Assembly: GCF_002078015.1 (NCBI RefSeq)
Contig: NZ_LWBP01000210.1
Location: forward strand, 186,001-250,000
Direction of reading: 5' to 3'
Length of the DNA stretch: 64,000 nucleotides
Source of the DNA: Niastella populi
Lineage (GTDB): Bacteria; Bacteroidota; Bacteroidia; Chitinophagales; Chitinophagaceae
Both the position numbers and the translations under genes were made by a program. Of this stretch, positions 7,635 to 16,082 are shown one piece after another; within the stretch, counting starts at the first letter, position 1; every line of letters starts with the position of its first letter. Under the pieces are notes generated by a model, which saw only the letters and a list, made by a program, of their open reading frames with translations, did no database searches and was not told the origin of the DNA.

Positions 7635-8012
7635 CTAACCAACTTTCTTCTGCGCATACTTCGCCCTGTTTGCCAGAATACATTCCATATTCTTCTCGGC
7701 CCACAGTGCCAACTGCTCGATATGCGGTAATAAACTTCTGCCAAGATCGGTCAACTCATACTCTACCCGTGGCGGTATCTCGGGGTACAGTTTGCGCGAC
7801 ACCAGTCCATCCGCCTCCAATGATCGCAACGTTACCGTCAGCATCTTCTGCGAAATATCGCCTATCTGTTGATTCAATTCATTGAACCGCTGTTTTCCCA
7901 CATGGCCAAGTATCGAAATGATCAATATACTCCACTTGTCGCCAAACCGGTCGAGGATGTGACGGATGGAGCAATTGGGGAATGCATGTTTTTTTTCACT
8001 ATTATCTTTCAT
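7635..8012 (-). CDS. HxlR-family transcriptional regulator
   Basis: Winged-helix DNA-binding protein of 125 residues matching the HxlR/YodB/HypR family over its full length: CSIRHILDRFGDKWSILII, then FNELNQQIGDISQKMLTVTL as recognition region and the wing PPRVEYELTDLGRSL. C14 near the N-terminus is at the position of the redox/electrophile-sensing cysteine known in YodB and HypR. It is divergent from an NAD(P)-binding oxidoreductase and a DsbA-like protein, a usual arrangement for regulators of quinone or disulfide stress. Palindromes at 8039-8052 and 8066-8096 are likely binding sites. Confidence 0.9.
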   Translation of the reverse strand: MKDNSEKKHAFPNCSIRHILDRFGDKWSILIISILGHVGKQRFNELNQQIGDISQKMLTVTLRSLEADGLVSRKLYPEIPPRVEYELTDLGRSLLPHIEQLALWAEKNMECILANRAKYAQKKVG

Positions 8013-8038
8013 GTCTAAACATTGAGAATCAATAATAC

Positions 8039-8052
8039 TTACCTCGAGGTAA
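8039..8052. promoter_or_regulatory. perfect 14-bp palindrome upstream of HxlR gene
   Basis: TTACCTCGAGGTAA is a perfect inverted repeat ending 27 bp upstream of the HxlR start codon. It is a candidate autoregulatory operator. Confidence 0.45.
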
Positions 8053-8065
8053 CTGGCGAACGGGA

Positions 8066-8096
8066 AAGTAAGTTCTTTGTTGGTATTAACTTACTT
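8066..8096. promoter_or_regulatory. 9-bp inverted repeat, candidate HxlR operator
   Basis: AAGTAAGTT (8066-8074) and AACTTACTT (8088-8096) are perfect inverted copies 13 bp apart, in the divergent regulator/oxidoreductase region. The size and spacing suit a dimeric winged-helix regulator. A smaller hairpin, ACTCTC-caaaa-GAGAGT, follows at 8107-8123. Confidence 0.45.
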
Positions 8097-8260
8097 CTTA
8101 GCTTTGACTCTCCAAAAGAGAGTAAGAAACTAATAGGATGCAAGTTAAAACAAAAAAATAAGTAACACAAACCTGTTCCCCAAATTGCCCCAACAGGCAT
8201 TATAAGATACGCATAATGAGCCAATTGTGCAACTTGATCGGGAACAATAAATGATTGAAT

Positions 8261-9124
8261 ATGATATTGGTAACAGCAGCAACCGGACACCTTGGAAGCG
8301 CCACTATAGACTACCTGTTGAAGAAAAATGTACCCGCCGCCGGCATCGCCGCCCTGGTAAGGGACGAACAAAAAGCCGCCGGTTTAACCGCCAAAGGCAT
8401 CAGTTTGCGTAAAGGCGACTACCACAACGCCGCCTCCCTGCAGGCTGCTTTTAAGGGTATCGATACCCTGGTATTCATTTCATCGGGATCGATCCATGAC
8501 CGGGTAGCCCAACATAAAAATGTAGTGGATGCAGCCAAAGACAGCGGCGTTAAGCACATTATTTATACCAGTGTATTGAAGGCTTCCGATAAACTGAAGT
8601 TCGTACCGGGCATCGACCACTATCATACCGAAAATTTTTTGAAAGCAGGCGGTATCGCTTATACCGTTTTACGTAACACATTTTACATAGATGTGCTGCC
8701 GATGCTGTTGGGCGGGGCGCTCGAAAGCGGGCAATGGTACTATGCAGCAGGTAATGGCAAAGTGAATTTAGCGGCCCGAACCGATATGGCCGAAGCACTG
8801 GCCAATGTAGCCGCTGCGCCGGCTTCGCATGTAAATAAAATATATGAGATCGCCGGCAGCAACTCGCATACATTTCACGAAATAGCCGATGTATTGACGC
8901 AGGTTACCGGAAAAACGATCATTTATATCCCCATTCCGCTCGAAGCATTGAAGGAAGGCATGAAACAGGCAGGTGTGCCCGAAGACCATATACCCATGTA
9001 TGCCAGCATAGCGGAAGGCATCGCCGCAGGCGACCTCGATTCGAAGGATGCAAGCCTTGAAAAATTATTACAAAGAAAACCGGTTGGCCTGAAGGAATAT
9101 CTGCCCAAAGTTTTAGGGAGGTAA
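8261..9124 (+). CDS. NmrA/QorB-like NAD(P)-binding oxidoreductase
   Basis: Atypical short-chain dehydrogenase of 287 residues. The N-terminal TAATGHLGSATIDYLL is the GxxGxxG-type nucleotide-binding loop, followed by a Rossmann fold; YTSVLKA is a typical NmrA/QorB strand. QorB-type proteins reduce quinones with NADPH. The ATG at 8261 is preferred over the TTG at 8255. It is divergent from the HxlR regulator and 26 bp upstream of the DsbA-like gene, and all three probably respond to electrophile or quinone stress. Confidence 0.86.
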   Translation: MILVTAATGHLGSATIDYLLKKNVPAAGIAALVRDEQKAAGLTAKGISLRKGDYHNAASLQAAFKGIDTLVFISSGSIHDRVAQHKNVVDAAKDSGVKHIIYTSVLKASDKLKFVPGIDHYHTENFLKAGGIAYTVLRNTFYIDVLPMLLGGALESGQWYYAAGNGKVNLAARTDMAEALANVAAAPASHVNKIYEIAGSNSHTFHEIADVLTQVTGKTIIYIPIPLEALKEGMKQAGVPEDHIPMYASIAEGIAAGDLDSKDASLEKLLQRKPVGLKEYLPKVLGR

Positions 9125-9150
9125 AAACGAAAAACAGGAAATAAAATATT

Positions 9151-9852
9151 ATGAAAATAGAGATCTGGTCAGATGTGATGTGCCCGTTCTGCTATATAGG
9201 CAAACGGCGATTTGAAAATGCGTTGAACCTGTTACCGTTCAAAGACGAGATTGAAGTTGAATGGAAATCGTTCCAGCTCGATCCTTCCATTGAGAGTGAA
9301 CCAGGCAGGAACATACACCAATACCTGGCCGAACGGAAAGGGTTTTCGGTAGAAAAAGCCAAAGAGCTGAATGACCATGTAACAGCAATGGCGGCCGCCG
9401 AAGGGCTGCAATACAATTTCGATAAAGCGGTGGTGGCCAATTCGTTTGATGCGCACCGGTTTGCACAGGTGGCAAAAAAGAACGGCAAAGGTATTGAAGC
9501 GGAAGAAAGCCTGTTCAGGGCATATTTTACAGAAGGAAAAGATATCTCCAACCACGATACGCTGGCTCAGTTAGGCAGTGAGATCGGGTTAGATGGGGCA
9601 GCAGTAAAAGAGGCGCTGGAAAGCGATGCCTATACGAAAGAAGTACAAAAAGACATATCAGAGGCGGAAGCATTGGCCATACGCGGCGTTCCCTTCTTTG
9701 TGATCGATCGTAAGTACGCGGTGTCAGGAGCGCAGGCATCCGAAACGTTTGTACAGGCATTGAATCAATCATATACGGAATGGAAAAAACAAAATACGCA
9801 GTTAAAAACCATCGACGGACAAGTTTGTACACCCGGTGGTGATTGCAAATAA
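9151..9852 (+). CDS. DsbA-family (FrnE-like) oxidoreductase
   Basis: Thioredoxin-fold protein of 233 residues with the active site C11-P-F-C14 (SDVMCPFCYIGKRRFE) at the very N-terminus, the long helical insertion of the FrnE/HCCA-isomerase-like branch, and the cis-Pro loop IRGVPFFVID. A second pair of cysteines lies in the C-terminal tail (CTPGGDC). There is no signal peptide, so it is cytosolic, unlike classical DsbA. It probably forms an operon with the oxidoreductase at 8261-9124 under the HxlR regulator. Family members are known in disulfide handling under oxidative stress. Confidence 0.9.
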   Translation: MKIEIWSDVMCPFCYIGKRRFENALNLLPFKDEIEVEWKSFQLDPSIESEPGRNIHQYLAERKGFSVEKAKELNDHVTAMAAAEGLQYNFDKAVVANSFDAHRFAQVAKKNGKGIEAEESLFRAYFTEGKDISNHDTLAQLGSEIGLDGAAVKEALESDAYTKEVQKDISEAEALAIRGVPFFVIDRKYAVSGAQASETFVQALNQSYTEWKKQNTQLKTIDGQVCTPGGDCK

Positions 9853-10002
9853 GATCAAACATCTATATTTGCTTCCCCCTGAACGGCGTACCGTAACCGA
9901 TTGCACATACTGTTATGCTTATATGAAATTTTTCCGCGTTGTAAAACCGGAAGGGTTAGCATCTCATTATCTCTTACATTAATACTCAAACAATAAGAAA
10001 AC

Positions 10003-10575
10003 ATGAAAAAAGCAACTATCATTGCAGCATTATTGATCGCATCTGCAGCAACAACCTTTGCACAAACCTGGTCCATCGACAAAGCACACTCAAGATTAGG
10101 TTTCAATGTTACCCATATGGGCATCTCTGAAACAAGCGGTTCATTCAAGATCACTGACGCAAAAATTACTTCATCGAAACCCGATTTTTCCGATGCGGTA
10201 GTTGAACTGACCGCCGATGTAAAAAGCGTCAATACTGAAAACGAAATGCGCGACAAACACCTGCAGGGCGCCGATTTCTTCGATGCGGAAAAATATCCTA
10301 CCCTTACTTTCAAAAGCACTTCTTTCAAAAAAGTAAGCGGTAAAAAATACAAAGTAGCCGGCCAGCTTACATTACATGGCGTTACCAAACCGGTTGAACT
10401 GGATGTTACTTTCAACGGAACTGTTGAAAACCCAATGAGCAAGAAAACCATGGCCGGTTTCAATATTGCTGGTATCGTTAAACGTTCCGAGTTCGGAATT
10501 GCTACCGGTATGCCTGCTACCATGCTGGGCGACGGAGTTGCACTGCAGGCAAGCACTGAATTTCAAAAAGACTAA
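10003..10575 (+). CDS. YceI-family periplasmic lipid-binding protein
   Basis: Secreted lipocalin-like protein of 190 residues with a Sec signal peptide (ATTFAQ cleavage) and the YceI signature WSIDKAHSRLGFNVTHMGIS at the start of the mature chain, then MRDKHLQGADFFDAEKYPT. YceI proteins bind isoprenoid or other long-chain lipids in the periplasm. A second, divergent YceI gene follows 12 bp downstream, so the pair is an operon and probably an old duplication. Codon use is biased as in well-expressed genes. Confidence 0.92.
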   Translation: MKKATIIAALLIASAATTFAQTWSIDKAHSRLGFNVTHMGISETSGSFKITDAKITSSKPDFSDAVVELTADVKSVNTENEMRDKHLQGADFFDAEKYPTLTFKSTSFKKVSGKKYKVAGQLTLHGVTKPVELDVTFNGTVENPMSKKTMAGFNIAGIVKRSEFGIATGMPATMLGDGVALQASTEFQKD

Positions 10576-10587
10576 TAGTATTTGATT

Positions 10588-11124
10588 ATGAAGAAACTCA
10601 TCTTCTCAATGGCAACACTGCTGGCTTTTACAGCAGTGTTCGCCTTCACCGTTCTGGCTCAAAACTGGACGATCACTGATAAATACAGTATTAAGTTTTC
10701 GAGCCCCGATGTGTCAGGGATCTTTAAAACATTCAAAGGCAGCATTGCTTTTGATGATGCCAACCCTGCCGCTTCAAAATTCGATGTAACTGTTGATGTG
10801 GCCTCTATCAACACGGGCAATGGTTTACAGAACAAACACGCCAAAGGCGAAGAGTGGTTCGATGCAGCCAAACACCCTGTTATCAGGTTCACCAGCAAAA
10901 AGTTTGCAAAAACAGCCACAGGTTACAGTGTAACGGGCGATTTGCAAATAAAAGGTGTTACCAAAGAGTACACCATTCCCTTCACCTTTAAAAAAGCCGG
11001 CGCCGGCGCTACCTTCAATGGCAGCTTTACTGTAAACCGTTCTGATTTCAGGATCGGTAAACCCGGCGGCGATGTAGCTGAACAGATAAAACTCGATATA
11101 GCTGTTCCGGTTACCAAAGGCTAA
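10588..11124 (+). CDS. YceI-family protein, second copy
   Basis: Secreted YceI-like protein of 178 residues: signal peptide ending in VLAQ, then NWTITDKYSIKFSSPDVSG and the conserved NKHAKGEEWFDAAKHPVIRF segment. It is shorter and more divergent than the preceding YceI and lacks its first His, so the ligand may differ. The ATG at 10588 is preferred over the in-frame TTG at 10582. It is followed 13 bp later by a small membrane protein gene. Confidence 0.9.
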   Translation: MKKLIFSMATLLAFTAVFAFTVLAQNWTITDKYSIKFSSPDVSGIFKTFKGSIAFDDANPAASKFDVTVDVASINTGNGLQNKHAKGEEWFDAAKHPVIRFTSKKFAKTATGYSVTGDLQIKGVTKEYTIPFTFKKAGAGATFNGSFTVNRSDFRIGKPGGDVAEQIKLDIAVPVTKG

Positions 11125-11137
11125 TAAACGAACATGT

Positions 11138-11527
11138 ATGTTTAAAAGATTATTATTACTGGGTTTGGTATCGGGTGTATTGGCCGGGTTGGCAGCCTTT
11201 GTTTATCAAAAGGTTTATTTCAAAGCCAATGAAGTTGATTTCTCAGCGATCGTAACACCGGCAAAACTCTTCATCGGGGGCATACTGGTAAACCTGCTGG
11301 CTTCCGTTGTTTACGGTTTGCTCACCAAATGGTTGCCGAAAGCAGGCGAGATCATCTTCAACCTGTTGTTCGTAATAATTACGTTCGCATGCCTGGTAGT
11401 GCCTATCGGCTATATACTACCGCTCGATTATGAGCAGCCCGAATTATTCCCCGGTTTAACGGTGCCCATGCTGTTCTTCCCTGCATTGGCCTGGTTCACC
11501 ATAAAACCGGTTTTTATAAAGAAATAG
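11138..11527 (+). CDS. small four-helix membrane protein
   Basis: Product of 129 residues with four hydrophobic segments (about residues 3-25, 45-65, 72-96 and 103-125) and short polar loops. It resembles small uncharacterised Bacteroidota membrane proteins of the DUF6069 type, but I cannot confirm the family by eye. It starts 13 bp after the second YceI gene and is probably the last gene of that operon. Confidence 0.65.
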   Translation: MFKRLLLLGLVSGVLAGLAAFVYQKVYFKANEVDFSAIVTPAKLFIGGILVNLLASVVYGLLTKWLPKAGEIIFNLLFVIITFACLVVPIGYILPLDYEQPELFPGLTVPMLFFPALAWFTIKPVFIKK

Positions 11528-11874
11528 CCAGCCTTAAAAAGACGCTGTTGATGTTCGGGCCGGAAGAAGTGAACAGAAGATGAATAATTAAAGACAGGAT
11601 GTATAAAATAGATGATAGTTGTTGCTTCCGGCCGGTTTTTACTTCCCGCATTGGGAAGCAAGTGTGCCACACCTTCGAGGTGTGGCACACTTGTTTCACC
11701 GCCTTCCGGTTATACAAATCCTGTAATTTGATGTAACAGTTCATGATTTTATGGCCGCGGCTTCCTAAATGACCCTAACTTTGGCGTTGTAGCGCCTAAT
11801 TCTCAGTAGCCGTACAAATAATTTTACCTGATTATATTTGCTATATACTTGTAGACAGTAAAAGAATTCCTTAT
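11528..11874. other. gene-free spacer with hairpin element
   Basis: No gene is apparent in these 347 bp. The notable content is the double hairpin at 11642-11693. The right part, up to 11874, is AT-rich and should hold the promoter for the HD-domain gene. Confidence 0.6.
11642..11693. repeat. double hairpin, REP-like element
   Basis: A small hairpin CTTCCC/GGGAAG (11642-11658) abuts a long perfect one: 11659-11674 (CAAGTGTGCCACACCT) pairs with 11678-11693 across a three-base TCG loop, a 16-bp perfect stem. No T-run follows, so simple terminator function is unlikely. The structure resembles REP/BIME elements mobilised by REP-associated transposases. This is inference: no second copy lies in the window. 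Confidence 0.6.
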
Positions 11875-13119
11875 ATGAATTATTATACGTTATTGGATGA
11901 AGTAAAACAATACGTAACCACTTTCTTTCATACCCATGCTAATGATAAACTGGTTTATCATAACCTGGTGCATACAGAAAATGTAGTGAATGCGGCAATC
12001 GAGATCGGCAACCACTACCGGTTGAACGATTTGGATTACTTTATTGTGGTAACGGCGGCCTGGTTCCACGATATAGGGTACTATACCGAACCGGCCAGGC
12101 ATGAAGAGAAAGGGGCGGAAGAGGCGGCGGTATTTTTGAACAGGAAAGGCGTTGATGCAACAACCGTTGAAACCGTAGCCAATTGCATACGGGCCACGCG
12201 GTTGCCCCAAAACCCGCAAACCCTGCTCGAGAAAATAGTGGCCGATGCCGACCTGTTCCATCTTGGAACGGCCAAATTTGCCGAGTTGAATAAAGTAATA
12301 AGACGCGAATTCATTGAACTGCATAACATAGATATCAGCAAAGAAGAATGGCGGAATAAAACCATCCGCCTGCTCGAAACACATCAATACCATACCGATT
12401 ACTGCCGGCTGTTGTTGAACGATACCAAGGCCAAACACCTTGAAAAGCTAAAGGCAAAAGCGGCGGAGAAAAACCCGGAACAAAAAAATACCGTACCGGT
12501 TTCGCCCATTCCACAACCCCCAACCACCAAAACGAAATTAACTCCCCTGATACAGGAAGAGCCTGATGAAAAAGGAAAACGGAAAAACAGCCGGCCCGAC
12601 CGCGGCATCGAGACCATGTTCAGGATCACTTCGGCCAATCACCAGCGCCTGAGCGATATGGCCGATAGCAAAGCGCATATCATGATCTCGGTAAATTCCA
12701 TCATCATTTCCGTATTGTTGAGTGTGCTGTTGAAGAACCTGGAACAATTTCCGCAGTATACCATTCCCGCCATGACCCTGCTTACCATTAGCCTGGTCAC
12801 CATCGTATTTTCAATTCTGGCAACCCGGCCCAACATCCCCAGCGGAACTTTTACCCAAACCGATATCAACGAAAAACGGGTGAACCTGTTGTTTTTCGGG
12901 AACTTCTTTAGAATGAGCATGGATGAGTATACTTCGGGCATGTTGCAGATGATGGACGACCGCGACTTTTTGTATCGCAGTCTGATCAAAGACGTTTATT
13001 CGCAGGGAGTAGTGCTGGGAACAAAATACCGGCGCCTGCGCATCTCGTACAACGTGTTCATGTATGGGTTGATCGTTTCGGTGATCGCCTTTTCCATAGC
13101 TGCCATCGTTACACAATGA
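11875..13119 (+). CDS. HD phosphohydrolase fused to Pycsar-effector-like TM domain
   Basis: Product of 414 residues in two parts. Residues 20-180 form an HD-domain metal-dependent phosphohydrolase: H29/H33, the H65-D66 doublet in AAWFHDIGY, and a later Asp in VADADLFHLG. A proline/lysine-rich linker (about 185-240) leads to a C-terminal region that resembles the Pycsar effector membrane domain (PycTM, formerly DUF5706): TSANHQRLSDMADSKAH followed by two adjacent membrane helices (about 267-285, 293-315) and a last helix near 392-413. Known PycTM effectors respond to cyclic pyrimidine nucleotides; here an HD hydrolase sits where the sensor would be, and no cyclase gene is adjacent. It starts an operon with ppk 13 bp downstream. 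Confidence 0.82.
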   Translation: MNYYTLLDEVKQYVTTFFHTHANDKLVYHNLVHTENVVNAAIEIGNHYRLNDLDYFIVVTAAWFHDIGYYTEPARHEEKGAEEAAVFLNRKGVDATTVETVANCIRATRLPQNPQTLLEKIVADADLFHLGTAKFAELNKVIRREFIELHNIDISKEEWRNKTIRLLETHQYHTDYCRLLLNDTKAKHLEKLKAKAAEKNPEQKNTVPVSPIPQPPTTKTKLTPLIQEEPDEKGKRKNSRPDRGIETMFRITSANHQRLSDMADSKAHIMISVNSIIISVLLSVLLKNLEQFPQYTIPAMTLLTISLVTIVFSILATRPNIPSGTFTQTDINEKRVNLLFFGNFFRMSMDEYTSGMLQMMDDRDFLYRSLIKDVYSQGVVLGTKYRRLRISYNVFMYGLIVSVIAFSIAAIVTQ

Positions 13120-13132
13120 AATCGGTAATTGC

Positions 13133-15187
13133 ATGCAATCTGAATCTTTTTTCGACAGGGACCTCAGCTGGTTGTCGTTTAACGGAAGGGTGCTGGAAGA
13201 AGCAGGCAGCGACAACGTGCCATTATTGGAACGGATCAAATTCTTATCTATCTATTCGTCGAACCTCGACGAATTTTACCGTGTGCGCATGCCCGCTGTA
13301 ATGGCACTGGAAAAAATACACCAGTCGAAAGGGGAACATAAAAAAGAAAAGGCCAAAACAGAACTGTTGTTGCAGATAGATAAAATTATCAATGAGCAAC
13401 AGGAGCGCTTCGGGTTTATTTTTACCAACGAACTGTTGCCCCTGCTCAGGGAAAAGAATATTCATTTACTGTACAACGAACCGGTACCTGAAAATATAAA
13501 AGCCGAAGTGGCCGATTATTTCTACACCCAGGTAATGGCATTTCTGCAGCCGGTTTACCTGTCTATTTCCGGCGTTAAATTCTTTCCCGAGAATAATAAG
13601 ATCTACCTGCTTACCGTCATAGAGAACGATCGCGGGTACGATGAGCTGGTCATACTCAATATTCCATCAGACAACATGCCGCGGTTCTTCAGTGTGCAGC
13701 GCGGTGATGAACAGTTTGTCGTTTTTCTCGATGATATCATCAAAGACAACCTTTCGGCCATATTCAAACATGCGGTCATCAAGGGCTGTTACAGTTTTAA
13801 AATAACGCGCGATGCCCAGCTGGAGGTGGAAGATGATTATGAAGGCGATGTGGCCCGCAAAATTGAGGAGCAGTTAAGCAAACGCGATTTCGGGCTGGCA
13901 ACCCGGCTGCTGCATGAGCCCGGTGTCGAAGAGGGGCACCTGCAGTTACTGATCATGGCACTTAAACTGCAAAACGCCATGGTGATCCGGGGCGGCTGTT
14001 ATCACAACCTGAAAGACCTGATGGCATTTCCCGTAAAGGATGCGGCAATGAGTTATGATAAATGGCCGGCCATTGCGGTAAAACCCGGCGATGGGGTATT
14101 GTCGCTTTTCGATCTGGTTGAAAAGAAAGACATCATGCTGCATCCGCCCTATCAGTCGTACGACCTGGTACTGCGGTTCTTCAACGAAGCGGCGGTTGAC
14201 CCGGCTGTTACCGAGATCTATGTAACCCTGTACCGGATCGCCAGCGATTCAAGAATAGGCAATGCGCTGGTAAGCGCGGCAAAGAATGGAAAAAAAGTGT
14301 CGGTACTCGTAGAGCTGAAAGCCCGGTTCGATGAAGCCAATAATATTCGCTGGGCGAAGAAGATGAGTAAAGCCGGCGTTAAAATAATTTACAGCGCCAC
14401 TACCCTGAAAGTACATGCCAAGATCGCCCTGGTAAAACGAAAAAAAGACAAACGCATTACCTATACCGGCCTGCTGGCAACGGGCAACATGAACGAAAGC
14501 ACCGCCCGTTTGTATACCGATCATATTCTTTTTACCGCCCATGCCGGCATCCTCCGCGAAATGGAACTGCTGTTCATTTTCCTTGGGCACAGGAAGAAAG
14601 CCGGCAATCCCGGCCTTATAACATTCGACCAGTTACTGGTGGCGCAGTTCAACCTGCAGCAACGCTTCCTTGAAATGATCGACCGGGAAATGGCAAATGC
14701 CCTCGAAGGCAAGCCCGCCATCATCACCATCAAGATGAACAACCTCGAAGAAAAGGTTTTGATCAACAAGTTATACGAAGCCTCACAGGCGGGCGTGCAG
14801 GTACGCCTCATTGTACGAAGCATTTGCTGTTTGCGGCCGGGTGTGCCGGGGTTGAGTGAAAATATTACCGTAACCCGCATAGTTGACCGGTACCTCGAGC
14901 ATGGAAGGATCTTTGTATTTCATAATAATGGCTCAACCGAATTGTATATGGGTTCGGCCGACTGGATGAACCGGAATGTATACCGGCGCATAGAGGTGGT
15001 GTTTCCCGTGTATGATAAGGGCATTAAAAAACAGGTACTGGAGCTGTTGCAACTGCAGTTACAGGATAATGGCCAGGCCGTAGCCATCGACCAGCATCTG
15101 AACAATATACCGTTACCCAGCGAAGAAGGCAAAGCTTTTTGTTCGCAAAAAGCGATCTATCAGTTTTTGGCTGCAGGTAAGGCGTAA
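13133..15187 (+). CDS. ppk1: polyphosphate kinase 1
   Basis: Full-length PPK1 (684 residues), which reversibly makes inorganic polyphosphate from ATP. The N-terminal domain opens with FFDRDLSWLSFNGRVLEEA. The two phospholipase-D-like C-terminal domains carry the phosphorylated histidine H428 in LKVHAKIALV, followed by GLLATGNMNESTARLYTD, and the second motif GRIFVFHNNGSTELYMGSAD. Length and motifs match the family. It lies 13 bp after the HD/Pycsar-like gene and 16 bp before a lipoprotein gene, suggesting cotranscription. Confidence 0.96.
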   Translation: MQSESFFDRDLSWLSFNGRVLEEAGSDNVPLLERIKFLSIYSSNLDEFYRVRMPAVMALEKIHQSKGEHKKEKAKTELLLQIDKIINEQQERFGFIFTNELLPLLREKNIHLLYNEPVPENIKAEVADYFYTQVMAFLQPVYLSISGVKFFPENNKIYLLTVIENDRGYDELVILNIPSDNMPRFFSVQRGDEQFVVFLDDIIKDNLSAIFKHAVIKGCYSFKITRDAQLEVEDDYEGDVARKIEEQLSKRDFGLATRLLHEPGVEEGHLQLLIMALKLQNAMVIRGGCYHNLKDLMAFPVKDAAMSYDKWPAIAVKPGDGVLSLFDLVEKKDIMLHPPYQSYDLVLRFFNEAAVDPAVTEIYVTLYRIASDSRIGNALVSAAKNGKKVSVLVELKARFDEANNIRWAKKMSKAGVKIIYSATTLKVHAKIALVKRKKDKRITYTGLLATGNMNESTARLYTDHILFTAHAGILREMELLFIFLGHRKKAGNPGLITFDQLLVAQFNLQQRFLEMIDREMANALEGKPAIITIKMNNLEEKVLINKLYEASQAGVQVRLIVRSICCLRPGVPGLSENITVTRIVDRYLEHGRIFVFHNNGSTELYMGSADWMNRNVYRRIEVVFPVYDKGIKKQVLELLQLQLQDNGQAVAIDQHLNNIPLPSEEGKAFCSQKAIYQFLAAGKA

Positions 15188-15203
15188 AACAGCAAGTATG
15201 TAT

Positions 15204-16067
15204 ATGAAAAAAATAGCTCCGGGCCGGTTGATCGTGCTGGCATTTGCACTGGCGTCAACCGCCTGCGCACCAAAGCGGAAGTTTGAAAGTCCGAATGAGT
15301 ACGATATCAACAAACCGCAAAAGATCGTTATGCCGCCAAGCCTCGAAGAAATTTCGGGCATTACATTTTATAAAGGGAACAGCGATACATTGTATGCCCA
15401 GGAAGATGAAAGCGGCAAGCTGTATTACCTGAAACCGGGTGATAAACGGTCGCAGCATTTCAAGTTCGGCAAACATGGCGACTATGAGGATGTGGCTATC
15501 TGTAACAACACGGTGATCATGTTGAAAAGCAACGGCGTGCTGTTCACGTTTCCTTTTGCTGATATTCGTCACCCCGAAGAAACGGGTAATGTAAAGGAAT
15601 GGGAACACCTGCTGCCTGAGGGAGAGTATGAAGGAATGTATGCTGATGAAAAAGACAATACAATCTACATTATATGCAAGGATTGTGTTGATGAAAAAAG
15701 CAGTAAAACCGCAAAAGGCTATATCTTGCAGCTAAATAACGACGGATCGATTGGTCAGAAAGGGACTTTTGAGATCGATGTACACTCCATAAAGGATATT
15801 ACCGGCGAGAAAAAAATCAACTTTCATCCATCTGCCCTTGCCCGCAACCCCCGTACTAACGAATGGTATATCATAACATCAATAAATAAATTATTGGTGA
15901 TAACCGATAGCAACTGGAAAGTGACCGCCGCGTATAAACTGAATCCGGCCATCTATATTCAGCCAGAGGGAATGGCATTTGACAAAGACAACAATCTGTA
16001 TGTATCCAATGAGGGCGGAGACCTGCATTCCGGAAATATTTTAAAAATTAAATGGAAGGGAAAGTAA
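15204..16067 (+). CDS. SdiA-regulated/phytase-like propeller lipoprotein
   Basis: Lipoprotein with a lipobox ending in LASTAC (Cys about residue 21 from this start), then a beta-propeller-type sequence: EEISGITFYKGNSDTLYAQ, KHGDYEDVAICNN and IQPEGMAFDKDNNLYVSNEG. These are the hallmarks of SdiA-regulated or esterase-like phytase propellers. An ATG at 15198 would add two residues. It lies between ppk1 and an outer-membrane barrel gene and is likely cell-surface or periplasmic. A link to phosphate-rich substrates is possible but unproven. Confidence 0.72.
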   Translation: MKKIAPGRLIVLAFALASTACAPKRKFESPNEYDINKPQKIVMPPSLEEISGITFYKGNSDTLYAQEDESGKLYYLKPGDKRSQHFKFGKHGDYEDVAICNNTVIMLKSNGVLFTFPFADIRHPEETGNVKEWEHLLPEGEYEGMYADEKDNTIYIICKDCVDEKSSKTAKGYILQLNNDGSIGQKGTFEIDVHSIKDITGEKKINFHPSALARNPRTNEWYIITSINKLLVITDSNWKVTAAYKLNPAIYIQPEGMAFDKDNNLYVSNEGGDLHSGNILKIKWKGK

Positions 16068-16082
16068 ACCTTGGGAGAGCCT

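Noticed and set aside
11659-11693. Rho-independent terminator
   Set aside because: The stem is perfect and strong, but no T-run follows, so a REP-like element is more likely.
11875-13119. Complete Pycsar anti-phage system
   Set aside because: Only an effector-like membrane domain is seen; no pyrimidine cyclase gene lies next to it, and the partner is ppk1.
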